Assembly: GCF_000332995.1 (NCBI RefSeq)
Contig: NZ_BANS01000001.1
Location: 62,001 to 126,000 of the forward strand
DNA length: 64,000 nucleotides
Reading direction: 5' to 3'
From: Gordonia amicalis NBRC 100051 = JCM 11271
GTDB taxonomy: Bacteria > Actinomycetota > Actinomycetes > Mycobacteriales > Mycobacteriaceae
Of the stretch, positions 24,152 through 33,250 are shown piece after piece (the stretch's first letter is position 1; every line of letters starts with the position of its first letter). Position numbers and translations under genes: made by a program. Under the pieces are notes generated by a model. The model saw only the letters and a list, made by a program, of their open reading frames with translations. It did not search any database and was not told where the DNA came from.

Positions 24152-25625
24152 GTCGCGCAGCGCCTGAAGGTCGGTCGTGAAGGTCGACGCCGCGGGGGGT
24201 TCCGAATCCGACGACCAGACCGCCGTTGGGCAGCGGGTCGGCGTCGGGATGGCGGAACAACGACAGTCCGACGACACCGATCCCGCGTCCGAATGCCTGG
24301 TGGACCAGGGTGTGCTCGTCCGCGTGGCCGACGGGGACGACCGCGTGCAGTCCGGCCGCGATCCCCGGTACCTCGAATCCGCTCGCGCTGACCGCGTCGA
24401 CGAGTGCGTCGCGGCGCTGTCGATAGAACTGCCGGCTCCGGCGGATGTGTCGGTCGTAGGCGCCGGAGTCGATCAGGTCCGCGAGGATCAGCTGATCGAC
24501 GATGCTCGCATCCGGTTCCCGCAGTCCTTTGGCGCCCAGCACGATGTCCACCAGCCTCGGTGGCAGGGCGAGCCAGCCCGCGCGGACGGCAGGGGAGAGG
24601 CTCTTGCTCATCGACCCCGCATGGATGACGACATCCGGACCGAGCGCCTGCAGTGCGCCGACGGGGTCACGGTCATAACGGAACTCGCCGTCGTAGTCGT
24701 CCTCGACGATGATCGCACCGGTGCGACGCGCCCACTCGATGACCTGCATGCGTCGTGCCGGGGACAGGGCGACCCCGGTCGGGAACTGATGGCTCGGGGA
24801 CAGCAGGACCGCCGAGGCGTCGCTGCGCTCGAGTTCGTCGATCACCATGCCCTCGTCGTCGACGGGGATCGGGATCACCCGGGTGCCGCCGCGCTCGACC
24901 GCCTGCCAGTGGAAGGGCAGGCCGTGGCTCTCGACCGCGAGTGAGTCTCCGAACACGTTGCGCGACAGCAACTCCAGTGCGGACTGTACGGCGGTGCCGA
25001 GCACGATCCGGTCGGCGCTCGTACGAACACCGCGGGTGCGGCTCAGGTATCCGCTCAGGGCGCGGCGGAGTTCCGGTCGGCCCTGCGGGTGTGACGGAGC
25101 GAAGGCCTCGTCGCCGACACCGGTGAGTACCCGACGGGTGGCGCGGATCCAGTCGGTCCGCGGGAACATGCTCGCGCACGGTTGACCGAGCGAGAAGTCG
25201 TGCGGGAATCGGAAAGTGGTGGGCGTCGCGGGTTCCTCGCCGACGATCTGGGTGTCGGTGGGGTTCACGGCGGTGTCGGGGTGTGCCGCGCCGTCGGCCA
25301 CTCGCGTGGACGAGCCCTGGCGAGCGGTCAGCCAGCCCTCGGCGATCAGCTCCTGATACACGGTCGACACCGTGCCGCGGGCCAGTCCGAGGTCGGCAGC
25401 AAGTGAACGATAGGGCGGCAGTGCGGTGCCGGCGGGCAGGCGTCCGTCGAGAATGGCCGAGCGCAACGCCTCCGTGAGTGTTCGACGCAGCGTCGCACCC
25501 CGGCCGCGGGCACTCGCCTCGGGGTCCGGCTGCAGGTCGAGAAACAGGTCGGCGCCGAGCCGCGCGGCGACCTCCGCCCAGGGATCGGGAGGGGTAACGC
25601 TCGAATTGACTCCGGTTTCTTCCAT
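24060..25625 (-). CDS. MocR/PdxR-type GntR-aminotransferase regulator, 3' end frameshifted
   Basis: 521 residues as read. A GntR winged helix (about 35-100: R-S-A-I-L-D-G-R-L-P-A-G-T-A-L-P near 55) is fused to a class I aminotransferase-like domain with PLP lysine in S-M-S-K-S-L-S-P and the D-D-Y-D-G-E-F block. MocR proteins usually control PLP, GABA or amino-acid genes, often divergently; here the divergent neighbour encodes an SDR-like protein. After V-V-G-F-G-T-P the frame goes wrong. Removing one C of a six-C run (G6 on the plus strand, 24194-24199) restores A-A-S-T-F-T-T-D-L-Q-A-L-R-D-L-L, ending at 24110. The last 47 or so residues as read are therefore not native. Confidence 0.88.
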   Translation of the reverse strand: MEETGVNSSVTPPDPWAEVAARLGADLFLDLQPDPEASARGRGATLRRTLTEALRSAILDGRLPAGTALPPYRSLAADLGLARGTVSTVYQELIAEGWLTARQGSSTRVADGAAHPDTAVNPTDTQIVGEEPATPTTFRFPHDFSLGQPCASMFPRTDWIRATRRVLTGVGDEAFAPSHPQGRPELRRALSGYLSRTRGVRTSADRIVLGTAVQSALELLSRNVFGDSLAVESHGLPFHWQAVERGGTRVIPIPVDDEGMVIDELERSDASAVLLSPSHQFPTGVALSPARRMQVIEWARRTGAIIVEDDYDGEFRYDRDPVGALQALGPDVVIHAGSMSKSLSPAVRAGWLALPPRLVDIVLGAKGLREPDASIVDQLILADLIDSGAYDRHIRRSRQFYRQRRDALVDAVSASGFEVPGIAAGLHAVVPVGHADEHTLVHQAFGRGIGVVGLSLFRHPDADPLPNGGLVVGFGTPRGVDLHDRPSGAARPTCRIACCAPSSPVAHGGNRRGGTRASMRR

Positions 25626-25626
25626 C

Positions 25627-25654
25627 GGATTGGACCACTTTCTTGTGCTAATCC
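25627..25654. promoter_or_regulatory. Inverted repeat GGATT-N18-AATCC before mocR
   Basis: GGATT at 25627-25631 and AATCC at 25650-25654 lie right upstream of the mocR ATG (25625), in the gap shared with the divergent SDR-like gene. A candidate autoregulatory site by position; weak on sequence alone. Confidence 0.35.
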
Positions 25655-25721
25655 CGAACTAGCGTAAGTCCTGAACAGGTGAACAGACACAGAGGCCGAC
25701 GATGTCGGCGAGGAGGGCGAG

Positions 25722-26516
25722 ATGAAGATCGTGGTGGTCGGAGCTAGCGGAGAACTGGGCAACCGGGTTGCGGACATCCTCGCCGAGCGCGGCAATGAGG
25801 TGGTGCGGGCGAACCGGGGGACCGGGGTCGATGCCTATACCGGTGACGGTCTGGCCCAGGCGCTGTCCGGGGCCGACACGGTGGTCGACTGCCTCAGCCT
25901 CGAGACGCTGAGTGCGAAGAAGGCCGTCGACTTCTTCCGGACGACGGCGCACAACATCGGCAGGGCCGCCGCCGCAGCCGCGGTCGGGCACGTCGTCGTC
26001 GTCTCCATCGTCAACGCCTACGATCCGGCGGTTAACGCGAAATTCGGTTACTACCAAGGCAAAGCGGCCCAGGAGGCCGCGTACCGCGATGTCGTCGACC
26101 CGGCGTCGCTGACCATCCTGGCCTCGGTGCAGTGGTTCGAACTCGCCGAACAGATGATGGGGAGAATGGCTTTCGGCCCCGTCGCGGTCGTACCGAAGAT
26201 GTGGTGCCGTCCCGCGGCCGCGGGGGATGTGGCGAAGGTGGTCGCGGACACGGCAACCGCGGCGCCTGTCCCCGCGAACGGGGGAGGGGTCCGCAGGATC
26301 GAGGTCGCCGGGCCCGCCGAGATGGGTCTCGTCGAGGTGGCGAAAGCCGTTGCGGCAAGGCGGGGCTCGCCACGCTGGGTTCTCGGGGCGCCTGTCGGCG
26401 GGCCGGCGATCCGCGGCGGGGGACTGGTGCCGGCGAACCCCGACGTGGTCACCCCGACCACACTCGAGCAGTGGCTGGCCCGCCGCGCCGACGCTTCCGC
26501 GGGCAGCGCACGATGA
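25722..26516 (+). CDS. NAD(P)-binding atypical SDR protein
   Basis: 264 residues. The N-terminal Rossmann motif is V-V-V-G-A-S-G-E-L-G-N-R at residues 4-15, and V-V-V-V-S-I-V-N-A and Y-Y-Q-G-K follow. The YxxxK-like spacing (Y-Y-x2-K) suggests an atypical short-chain dehydrogenase/NmrA-like protein, which may bind rather than reduce. GAGGAGGGCGAG precedes the ATG. Its stop overlaps the next gene's ATG (ATGA), so it is coupled to a carboxymuconolactone-decarboxylase-like gene. That pair, divergent from mocR, looks like the regulator's target operon. Substrate unknown. Confidence 0.85.
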   Translation: MKIVVVGASGELGNRVADILAERGNEVVRANRGTGVDAYTGDGLAQALSGADTVVDCLSLETLSAKKAVDFFRTTAHNIGRAAAAAAVGHVVVVSIVNAYDPAVNAKFGYYQGKAAQEAAYRDVVDPASLTILASVQWFELAEQMMGRMAFGPVAVVPKMWCRPAAAGDVAKVVADTATAAPVPANGGGVRRIEVAGPAEMGLVEVAKAVAARRGSPRWVLGAPVGGPAIRGGGLVPANPDVVTPTTLEQWLARRADASAGSAR

Positions 26517-27000
26517 GTGTTCGCACGCGCCCGTCGACACGCATGTGGATTCCGCGGGACAATCCCGCCGTCTACAAGGCGCTGGTCGCCCTGCAGCGGG
26601 TGTCGTCGGCGGGTGTCGACGCGGAGATCGGCGAGCTGATCTCGATGCGGGTGTCGCAGCTGAACGGCTGCGCCTACTGCTTGCACATGCACGCCGGGAC
26701 GCGCTGGCCGCGCAGATCGACCCGCACAAGTTGCTGATGCTTCCGGCATGGCCTGAGGCCGGGGCGGTCTTCGACGCACGCGAACGCGCGGTCCTCGCGC
26801 TCGCCGAACAGCTGACACTGCTCGGCGACCGTGAGGTCACCGACGGCGTATTCGACGACGTGCGAGCGCATTTCGACGCCGTCGAGACCGGGCAGCTCGT
26901 GGCCGCGATCGCGATGATCAACACCTGGAACCGGATCGCGATCGCCGGCGGCTACCCGGCCGGGCTCGACGAGCGGCGTGCGTCGGTGACCGCCGGCTGA
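26513..27000 (+). pseudogene. Carboxymuconolactone decarboxylase/AhpD-like gene, frameshifted
   Basis: The first frame gives M-S-V-R-T-R-P and then N-G-C-A-Y-C-L-H-M-H-A, the AhpD-like C-x2-C-x3-H site (residues about 50-60). It then runs into an early stop at 26737. The second frame continues with D-A-L-A-A-Q-I-D and a normal C-terminal half to 27000. One base is missing at about 26690-26700; restoring it gives the expected M-H-A-R-D-A-L-A-A-Q. Intact relatives are about 150-160 residues and act as peroxidase/decarboxylase-like proteins. It overlaps the SDR-like gene by 4 bp. Either a recent pseudogene or a sequence error. Confidence 0.8.
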
Positions 27001-27002
27001 CA

Positions 27003-28166
27003 CTAGACCATGGCGAACGGGGAGATCTCCATGCCGATCTCGAGAGATGCCGCGATCTCCCGGATCTCGTCGTAATCGAAGACGACGTGACCGGCCAGGA
27101 CGTCGACGTCTCGGCGTGCACGCTGCATCGGGTGGTCGAGAAAGTGCACACTGGCACCCGAAGCCTCGAGCAGGGTGCCGATCACCGCTCTCGACTCGTT
27201 CACGATCCGGGCTGCGGCGAGGCGTGCCTGCGCACGCGTGCGGATGTCGACCGTCTCTCCGGCAGCCAGCTTTCCGTCGATGGTCGTGGTGGTCTCCGCG
27301 AGCAGACCACGGAGGGCCTGTAGTCGGATTCGCGCGTCTCCCAGCCGAATTCGGGACGCAGGCTTGTCCTTCTGCTTGACCATCTGGTAAGCGAGGACCC
27401 GTTCGGAGAGTCGTGCTGCGTACATGTCGGCGACCCGTTCGGCCGTACCCAGTGCGGGCATCGCGGCCAGCAGGGCGAGGGCGGGCACCATCGGCCAGCG
27501 ATACGAGTGGTTGTCGTGCAGCGATGCGCCAGGTGTCTTGCCTGCGTACAGATCCCGGACCCGGACGGTGCCATGGGCGGGTACGAAGGCGTTCTCGATC
27601 ACCACGTCGTTCGAACCGGTCGCCCGCATGCCGTCGGTGTGCCAGACGTCGTCGACTCGTGCGTCGCTGATCGGCAACAGCGCGAGAATCGCGTCCGGTC
27701 GGTCGCCGGTGACGATGGCGCCCACCATCACCCAGTCGGCCGCCATGATCCCGGTGGCCCACGACCAGCGTCCGGATACCGAGAAACCGGCACCCCGGGG
27801 CTCCGCGGTGCCGGTCGGCGCCAGCGGTGCCGGTGCGAGGTATGGGCGATCGGCGAACGCCTCCTTCTGTGCCTCCTCGCCGAACAGTGCGGTGATCCAG
27901 CCGTGCAGCGTGTAGAAACCCAGCGTCCAGGCACTCGACGTGCATCCGTGTGCCAGGCGTCGGACGTGGTCGAGGATCTCGGGGAACGGGGCTTCGAGTC
28001 CGCCGAACCGTTTGGGGATCAACAGATCCAACAGGCCGGAGTCGGTCGCGTCCCGGATCGTCTCGGCGGGCAGTTGCCGTAGATCCTCTGCGCGACCGGC
28101 GCGCTCGGCCAGCGAGGCGATGAATTCGTCGGTGATCGTGACCGTTCCGGATGTCGGGGTGTCCAC
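27003..28166 (-). CDS. Acyl-CoA dehydrogenase-fold flavin monooxygenase-like protein
   Basis: 387 residues from GTG 28166. The N-terminal helical part (L-I-P-K-R-F-G-G near residue 50), a central S-G-R-W-S-W-A-T-G-I block near residue 133 and a C-terminal helical bundle fit the acyl-CoA dehydrogenase superfamily, in particular the class D flavin-dependent oxygenases (HsaA, DszC type). The W-S-W-x-T-G segment and lack of an obvious catalytic Glu favour oxygenase over dehydrogenase. A partner flavin reductase is not seen nearby. TATGTT precedes the GTG by about 12 nt. Substrate unknown. Confidence 0.8.
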   Translation of the reverse strand: MDTPTSGTVTITDEFIASLAERAGRAEDLRQLPAETIRDATDSGLLDLLIPKRFGGLEAPFPEILDHVRRLAHGCTSSAWTLGFYTLHGWITALFGEEAQKEAFADRPYLAPAPLAPTGTAEPRGAGFSVSGRWSWATGIMAADWVMVGAIVTGDRPDAILALLPISDARVDDVWHTDGMRATGSNDVVIENAFVPAHGTVRVRDLYAGKTPGASLHDNHSYRWPMVPALALLAAMPALGTAERVADMYAARLSERVLAYQMVKQKDKPASRIRLGDARIRLQALRGLLAETTTTIDGKLAAGETVDIRTRAQARLAAARIVNESRAVIGTLLEASGASVHFLDHPMQRARRDVDVLAGHVVFDYDEIREIAASLEIGMEISPFAMV

Positions 28167-28193
28167 GGGCCGAAACGTAACATACGAAAAAGG

Positions 28194-28364
28194 ATGGGCG
28201 GCCTGGACCGAAAGACCGCATCGATCCGGGCGACCTGGATCTTCGCGATGGGTATCGGTGCCCTGCACCTGTCCAACAGCGAGGCGGACCGGGCGTCCGC
28301 CGGCCGCAACAGCGCCGAACTGGTGGACCTGATGCTCACAGCTTCCGCAGGCGCACCCGGTTGA
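28194..28364 (+). CDS. Small ORF, 56 residues, hypothetical
   Basis: ATG 28194 to TGA 28362-28364. Third codon positions are mostly G or C, as in real genes of this genome. The product ([20 protein letters not shown]...) has a short hydrophobic patch and otherwise small polar residues; I recognise no family. TAACAT lies 10 nt before the start. It is divergent from the flavoprotein gene and runs 29 bp into the 3' end of coaA on the other strand. It could be a chance ORF. Confidence 0.3.
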   Translation: MGGLDRKTASIRATWIFAMGIGALHLSNSEADRASAGRNSAELVDLMLTASAGAPG

Positions 28365-29277
28365 TGGAGTGGTCGACGTCCTTGCGGAGGACCAGCGAGG
28401 CCCGTGGCCGGGTGGGCAGGATGTTCTCGATCAGGTTCGGCCGGTTGATGGAGGTCCACAGGTCCCGGGCCGCGGCCGTCGCCTGCTTGTCGGTGAGCGA
28501 GGCGTAGGCGTGGAAGTGGGAGTCCGGGTTGGCGAAGGAGGTGGTCCGCATCTGCAGGAACCGGGAGATGTACCACTCCTCGATGTCCTCGATCCGGGCG
28601 TCGACGTAGATGGAGAAGTCGAAGAGATCCGACACCATCAGGGTCGGGCCGGTCTGCAGGACGTTGAGCCCCTCGAGGATGAGGATGTCGGGCTGCCGCA
28701 CATAGTGATAGACGTTCGGCACGATGTCGTAGGCGAGGTGGGAGTACACCGGCGCGGCGACCTCGCGAGCACCCGACTTCACCTCGGTCACGAACCTGAG
28801 CAGCGCGCGCCGGTCGTAAGATTCGGGAAAACCCTTGCGGTGCAATATGCCCCGACGCTGCATCTCCGCTGTCGGGAGCAGGAAGCCGTCGGTGGTGATG
28901 AGGTCGACCTTCGGATGTGACTCCCACCGGGCGAGCAGGGCCGCGAGCACGCGCGCGGTCGTCGACTTGCCGACGGCGACACTGCCCGCGATGCCGATGA
29001 CGAACGGGACCTGCCGGTTGACCTGGCGTTCGCCGAGGAAGGTCGAGGTGGCCGCGAACAGTCGTTGGCGCGCAGCGACTTGCAGGTGGATCAGACGTGA
29101 CAGGGGAAGGTAGACGTCGGCGACCTCGTCGAGGTCTATCTGCTCACCGAGACCCACGAGCTCGGCGAGCTCGGACTCGTTCAGCACGAGGGGCATCGAC
29201 TCACGCAGTTCGCGCCACTGCCGGCGGTCGAGTTCCAGGTACAGGCTGGGGTCCCGATCACTGGCATTGCGAGCCAT
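28336..29277 (-). CDS. coaA: Pantothenate kinase, type I
   Basis: 313 residues. It phosphorylates pantothenate, the first step of coenzyme A synthesis, and is normally inhibited by CoA. The P-loop G-S-V-A-V-G-K-S-T is near residue 99, followed by T-T-D-G-F-L, S-Y-D-R-R-A-L and the substrate region Y-S-H-L-A-Y-D-I. Length and start ([11 protein letters not shown]) match mycobacterial CoaA (Rv1092c). The next gene upstream is divergent. Confidence 0.96.
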   Translation of the reverse strand: MARNASDRDPSLYLELDRRQWRELRESMPLVLNESELAELVGLGEQIDLDEVADVYLPLSRLIHLQVAARQRLFAATSTFLGERQVNRQVPFVIGIAGSVAVGKSTTARVLAALLARWESHPKVDLITTDGFLLPTAEMQRRGILHRKGFPESYDRRALLRFVTEVKSGAREVAAPVYSHLAYDIVPNVYHYVRQPDILILEGLNVLQTGPTLMVSDLFDFSIYVDARIEDIEEWYISRFLQMRTTSFANPDSHFHAYASLTDKQATAAARDLWTSINRPNLIENILPTRPRASLVLRKDVDHSINRVRLRKL

Positions 29278-29402
29278 CAGCGCTGCTCCGGGGTCGTGGT
29301 ACGCGCGGCTGCCCGGGTCGTCATGCGTAACAGCTTAGGGCCCATCCCTGGCTGCGACGCGGTGGGTCCACGCGGTGAGTCTGCTCGCGGTAACGTGCCG
29401 GT

Positions 29403-30623
29403 ATGCCGGCCGACCACGCGAACCCCGACCTCGTCACCGACTACCTGCGGCTGGGGCTGGCGTTCGATCGGCTCGAAGAAGGCTTCGTCGACGCGTTCAC
29501 CGGCGACCCGGCGGTGCGCGCCGAGATCGCCAACGGACCCGCACCCGACCCGGCGCAGCTGGCCGCACAGGCGCGAGCCCTGCGCGCCGACCTTCCCGGT
29601 GATCTCCCCGCGGACCGGGCGGAATTCATCGGTGCCCACCTGCGCGCGCTCGAATGTTCGGCGCGCAAGTTCGCCGGCGACGACGTCTCGTTCGTCGACG
29701 AGGTCAGCGCCTATTTCGACGTCGACATCGCCCTCGCCGACGCCGACCGTTACCGGCAGGCCCACACGGAACTGGCCGAGGCGCTCGGCATCGGCGACGC
29801 CACCGGTACCGAGCTGCGGGACGCCTACGCCGCGCATCGTCGTGCCGACGAGATCCCCGCCGAGAAGGTCGACGAATGCGTCCGGGCGTTCAGTGGTGCC
29901 CTCCGGGAACGTGTACGCGCGCAATACCCGTTGCCGGACAACGAGATCGTCGACTTCGAGGTCGTCACCGACAAACCGTGGTCGGGGTTCAACTACTACC
30001 TCGGCGACTACCGGTCCCGGGTCGCGATCAACGTCGACCTCACGCAGCACATGTCGTCGCTTCCGCACCTGATCGCTCACGAGGCCTACCCCGGCCACCA
30101 CACCGAGCACTGCCGCAAGGAACAGTTGCTCGTCGGCGCCGGCCAGCACGAGCAGTCGATCTTCCTCGTCAACACCCCGCAGTGCCTCATGGCCGAGGGA
30201 CTCGCCGACCACGCCCTGACCGCCATCATGGGCATGGACTGGGGGTTCTGGGCACAGGAGATCTACGCCGACCTCGGTCTGCGCTTCGACGCCGACCGGG
30301 CGATGCGCATCGGACGCGCCACCTCCGGACTCCTGACCGTCCGACAGGATGCGGCCCTGATGCTGCACGACCAGCACGCCGGCGCCGACTCCGTGGCCGA
30401 CTTCCTCCAGACGTGGTTGCTCGCGCCGCCCGAGCGGACCCGCCAGATGCTGCGGTTCCTCACCTCGCCGCTGTGGCGTGCATACATCAGCACCTACGTC
30501 GAGGGTTACCAGCTGCTCGAGAGCTGGCTCGACGCCGCCGGCGACCGCGCCGCGGCCTTCGGGCGGTTGCTCGACGAACCTCTCATCCCGGCGAGCCTGC
30601 GGCGTGAGCTGGTGCCGGGTTAG
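29403..30623 (+). CDS. DUF885-family putative zinc peptidase
   Basis: 406 residues. The motif H-E-A-Y-P-G-H-H near residue 224 is an HExxxHH-type zinc site seen in DUF885/M32-like metallopeptidase relatives. A distal Glu of the active site is likely in A-E-G-L-A-D-H near residue 262. Fold and motif suggest a soluble peptidase, but no activity is established for close relatives that I can name. TAACGT ends 6 nt before the ATG, so a leaderless mRNA is likely. The gene ends 34 bp before glyA. Confidence 0.82.
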   Translation: MPADHANPDLVTDYLRLGLAFDRLEEGFVDAFTGDPAVRAEIANGPAPDPAQLAAQARALRADLPGDLPADRAEFIGAHLRALECSARKFAGDDVSFVDEVSAYFDVDIALADADRYRQAHTELAEALGIGDATGTELRDAYAAHRRADEIPAEKVDECVRAFSGALRERVRAQYPLPDNEIVDFEVVTDKPWSGFNYYLGDYRSRVAINVDLTQHMSSLPHLIAHEAYPGHHTEHCRKEQLLVGAGQHEQSIFLVNTPQCLMAEGLADHALTAIMGMDWGFWAQEIYADLGLRFDADRAMRIGRATSGLLTVRQDAALMLHDQHAGADSVADFLQTWLLAPPERTRQMLRFLTSPLWRAYISTYVEGYQLLESWLDAAGDRAAAFGRLLDEPLIPASLRRELVPG

Positions 30624-30657
30624 GGGATGAGTAGGGGGGCTCCCTAGACTTGACGAC

Positions 30658-31965
30658 ATGACCGCGAACTCGTCATCCGTGAACTCGATGTCCCTGGCGG
30701 AGCTCGACCCCGACGTCGCCGCCGCGATGAACGGCGAACTCAGCCGTCAGCGGGACACTCTCGAGATGATCGCCTCGGAGAACTTCGTGCCGCGCGCGGT
30801 GCTGCAGGCGCAGGGCAGCGTGCTCACCAACAAGTACGCCGAGGGTTACCCGGGACGCCGCTACTACGGCGGCTGTGAGTACGTCGACGTGGTCGAGGAC
30901 ATCGCCCGCAACCGTGCCAAGGAACTGTTCGGCGCCGACTTCGCCAACGTCCAGCCCCACTCGGGTGCGCAGGCCAACGCGGCCGTGCTGCAGGCCCTGA
31001 TGGAGCCGGGGGAGACCATGCTCGGTCTCGACCTCGCCCACGGCGGTCACCTCACGCACGGCATGCGACTCAACTTCTCCGGCAAGCTCTACGAGAACGC
31101 CTTCTACGGCGTGAACAAGGAGGACTTCCGCATCGACATGGACGAGGTGCGCAAGATCGCCCTCGACGTCAAGCCGAAGGTCATCGTCGCCGGCTGGTCC
31201 GCCTACCCGCGCACCCTCGACTTCGAGGCGTTCCGCTCGATCGCCGACGAGGTCGGCGCCCACCTCTGGGTCGACATGGCGCACTTCGCCGGACTCGTCG
31301 CCGCCGGTCTGCACCCGTCGCCGGTCCCGCACGCCGACGTCGTCAGCTCGACCGTGCACAAGACACTCGGCGGCCCCCGCTCCGGCATCATCCTCGCCAA
31401 GCAGGAATGGGCCAAGAAGCTCAACTCGGCGGTGTTCCCCGGCCAGCAGGGTGGGCCACTCATGCATGCGATCGCCGGCAAGGCCGTCGCACTGAAGATC
31501 GCCGGCACCGAGGAATTCGCCGACCGTCAGCGTCGCACCCTCTCCGGTGCGAAGCTCCTCGCCGACCGCCTCACCGGTGAAGACGTCGCCAAGGCAGGCG
31601 TGTCGGTCCTGACCGGCGGCACCGATGTCCATCTCGTGCTCGTCGACCTGCGCAACAGCGACCTCGACGGACAGCAGGCCGAGGATCTGCTCCACCAGGT
31701 CGGCATCACCGTCAACCGCAATGCGGTGCCGTTCGACCCGCGCCCGCCGATGGTCACCTCGGGTCTTCGCATCGGAACGCCCGCGCTGGCCACCCGTGGC
31801 TTCGGCGACGAGCAGTTCGTCGAGGTCGCCGACATCATCGCCACGGCGCTCGCCGCCGGTTCGTCGGCCGACGTCTCGACGCTGCGCGGCCGTGTCTCGA
31901 AGCTCGCCCTCGACTTCCCGCTCTACGAGGGACTCGAGGAGTGGGGGCTGATGAGTCGGATCTGA
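30658..31965 (+). CDS. glyA: Serine hydroxymethyltransferase
   Basis: 435 residues. It interconverts serine and glycine with tetrahydrofolate and feeds one-carbon metabolism. The PLP lysine is Lys235 in [20 protein letters not shown] and [13 protein letters not shown] are typical N-terminal blocks. Length is normal. TAGACT at 30645-30650 is exactly 7 nt before the ATG and no ribosome site is seen, so the transcript is predicted leaderless. Order coaA-glyA-desA2-phoH2 follows Rv1092c-Rv1095. Confidence 0.97.
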   Translation: MTANSSSVNSMSLAELDPDVAAAMNGELSRQRDTLEMIASENFVPRAVLQAQGSVLTNKYAEGYPGRRYYGGCEYVDVVEDIARNRAKELFGADFANVQPHSGAQANAAVLQALMEPGETMLGLDLAHGGHLTHGMRLNFSGKLYENAFYGVNKEDFRIDMDEVRKIALDVKPKVIVAGWSAYPRTLDFEAFRSIADEVGAHLWVDMAHFAGLVAAGLHPSPVPHADVVSSTVHKTLGGPRSGIILAKQEWAKKLNSAVFPGQQGGPLMHAIAGKAVALKIAGTEEFADRQRRTLSGAKLLADRLTGEDVAKAGVSVLTGGTDVHLVLVDLRNSDLDGQQAEDLLHQVGITVNRNAVPFDPRPPMVTSGLRIGTPALATRGFGDEQFVEVADIIATALAAGSSADVSTLRGRVSKLALDFPLYEGLEEWGLMSRI

Positions 31966-32024
31966 CTCGGCTCGGATCTGACCTGGATTGCCCACCGTCG
32001 AGCGGGCTCCGTATCCTTGCAGCG

Positions 32025-32897
32025 ATGAACGCACTCACTGAAGACGACCTGATCATCGCGCTCGAGAAGGCTCTTCCCGAGATCGCGGAAGACCACCAGT
32101 CGGCCGCCAGCCCGTGGAACCCGCACGACTGGGTGCCGTGGGACGACGGACGCAACTTCGCGTTTCTCGGCGGAGACGACTTCGACCCGTCGCAGGCCAC
32201 GCTGTCCGACGAGGCACGTGCCGGGCTGCTGGCGCTCCTCCTCACCAAGGACAACCTGCCGTCCTACCACCGCGTGCTGGCGAAGCACTTCCCGGCCTTC
32301 TCCGAATGGCGTCAGCTGATCGGCGTGTGGACCGCGGAGGACAACAGGCACTCCATCGTGCTGCGCGACTACCTCGTCGTGCGCCGCGCGATCGACCCGG
32401 TGGACGCCGAGGACCGGCGACTCGTCCACGTCACCAAGGGCTACCGGCAGACCCCGGAGCAGGTCGATCCGCTCGGCCCGCTGGATGTGCTCGCATTGAT
32501 GGCCGTGCACGAGAACCAGTGCGTCAGCTTCATCAAGCGGATGTCGGCGGTCGCCGCCGACGACGTCCTGGTGCAGATCCTCGCCAAGATCTCGGCCGAC
32601 GACCAGCAGCAGGCCAACACCTTCGGTGCGTTCCTCAACGCCGGCATCGTCGCCGATCAGGACGCCACCGTCATCGCGATCGACTCCGCGCTGGCGGTGG
32701 GCCGGGCCGAGGCCATCGGTCACGACATCGATGATTTCGAGGCCGAGCGCGCACTGATCGCCGACTACGAGAACTCCGACACCTGGCGGGACATCGCCGC
32801 CACCCTCGCCGACGCGGTCAAGCTCGACTCCGTGGAGGGGCTGGGCGAGGAGGCCGAGGCGGCGCGCCAGCGCATCCTCTCGCGCGCTCGCGGCTAG
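32025..32897 (+). CDS. desA2: Acyl-ACP desaturase-like protein (DesA2 type)
   Basis: 290 residues. An all-helical ferritin-like acyl-ACP desaturase relative. E-D-N-R-H near residue 105 and a later D-D-Q-Q-Q-A region stand where the diiron ligands (ExxH) are expected, but the second E-x-x-H is not obvious. M. tuberculosis DesA2 (Rv1094) is also unusual in its metal site. It may shape mycolate precursors. TATCCT at 32012-32017 is 7 nt before the ATG, so it is leaderless. A strong hairpin follows the stop. Confidence 0.88.
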   Translation: MNALTEDDLIIALEKALPEIAEDHQSAASPWNPHDWVPWDDGRNFAFLGGDDFDPSQATLSDEARAGLLALLLTKDNLPSYHRVLAKHFPAFSEWRQLIGVWTAEDNRHSIVLRDYLVVRRAIDPVDAEDRRLVHVTKGYRQTPEQVDPLGPLDVLALMAVHENQCVSFIKRMSAVAADDVLVQILAKISADDQQQANTFGAFLNAGIVADQDATVIAIDSALAVGRAEAIGHDIDDFEAERALIADYENSDTWRDIAATLADAVKLDSVEGLGEEAEAARQRILSRARG

Positions 32898-32926
32898 ACG
32901 CGGCCCACCGCTCCCAGAACTCGCGC

Positions 32927-32961
32927 ACGGCGCCATCAGGACGACGAATGTCCTGGTGGCG
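32927..32961 (+). terminator. Hairpin terminator after desA2
   Basis: GGCGCCATCAGGAC (32927-32940) pairs with GTCCTGGTGGCGCC (32948-32961), 14 bp with one G-U, loop GACGAAT, then GTTTGCG. It separates desA2 from the phoAT/phoH2 unit. Confidence 0.75.
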
Positions 32962-33058
32962 CCGTTTGCGTCCCTGGAGCAGACGATACTGCGGTTAACG
33001 CGAAATTCACGCCGACACACCTGATTCGGGCGCGCCGCTCGAGAATCCAACGCGTACG

Positions 33059-33250
33059 TTGTCGAGTACGGACCGCGGGGAAGCGGTTCGTCCGGGAGGT
33101 TCGATTCGTGGATTGCAGCAGCAACGCGAGGGGGCCGGCCCCGGTCCTCGTCCACCTCGGCTGACGCCGAGGGCAACGGACTTCGACCGGCCGGTCAACT
33201 GCGAGAACTGGTTTGTGCGGGCGCCGCATGAACGTAGGAGCCCCACGTGA
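33059..33250 (+). CDS. Candidate phoAT antitoxin ORF upstream of phoH2
   Basis: Open frame from TTG 33059 to TGA 33250, 63 codons at most, overlapping the phoH2 GTG by 4 bp (GTGA). Mycobacterial phoH2 was reported to be preceded by a small antitoxin gene, phoAT, with overlapping reading frames, so position and overlap fit. The product is basic (R-G-L-Q-Q-Q-R-E-G, then [16 protein letters not shown] at the end). TACGTT at 33055-33060 could be a -10, which would put the true start a little later. ATT 33104, with GGGAGG ahead, is an alternative. Identity is by position only. Confidence 0.45.
   Translation: MSSTDRGEAVRPGGSIRGLQQQREGAGPGPRPPRLTPRATDFDRPVNCENWFVRAPHERRSPT

Noticed and set aside
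30590-30650. tRNA or riboswitch in the larger intergenic gaps
   Set aside because: I looked for cloverleaf ends and known riboswitch boxes in gaps above about 100 bp and found none; glyA in particular shows a leaderless start with no room for a glycine riboswitch.
29277-30659. Minus-strand frame opposite the DUF885 gene
   Set aside because: Antisense shadow; the plus strand has the zinc motif and correct codon bias.
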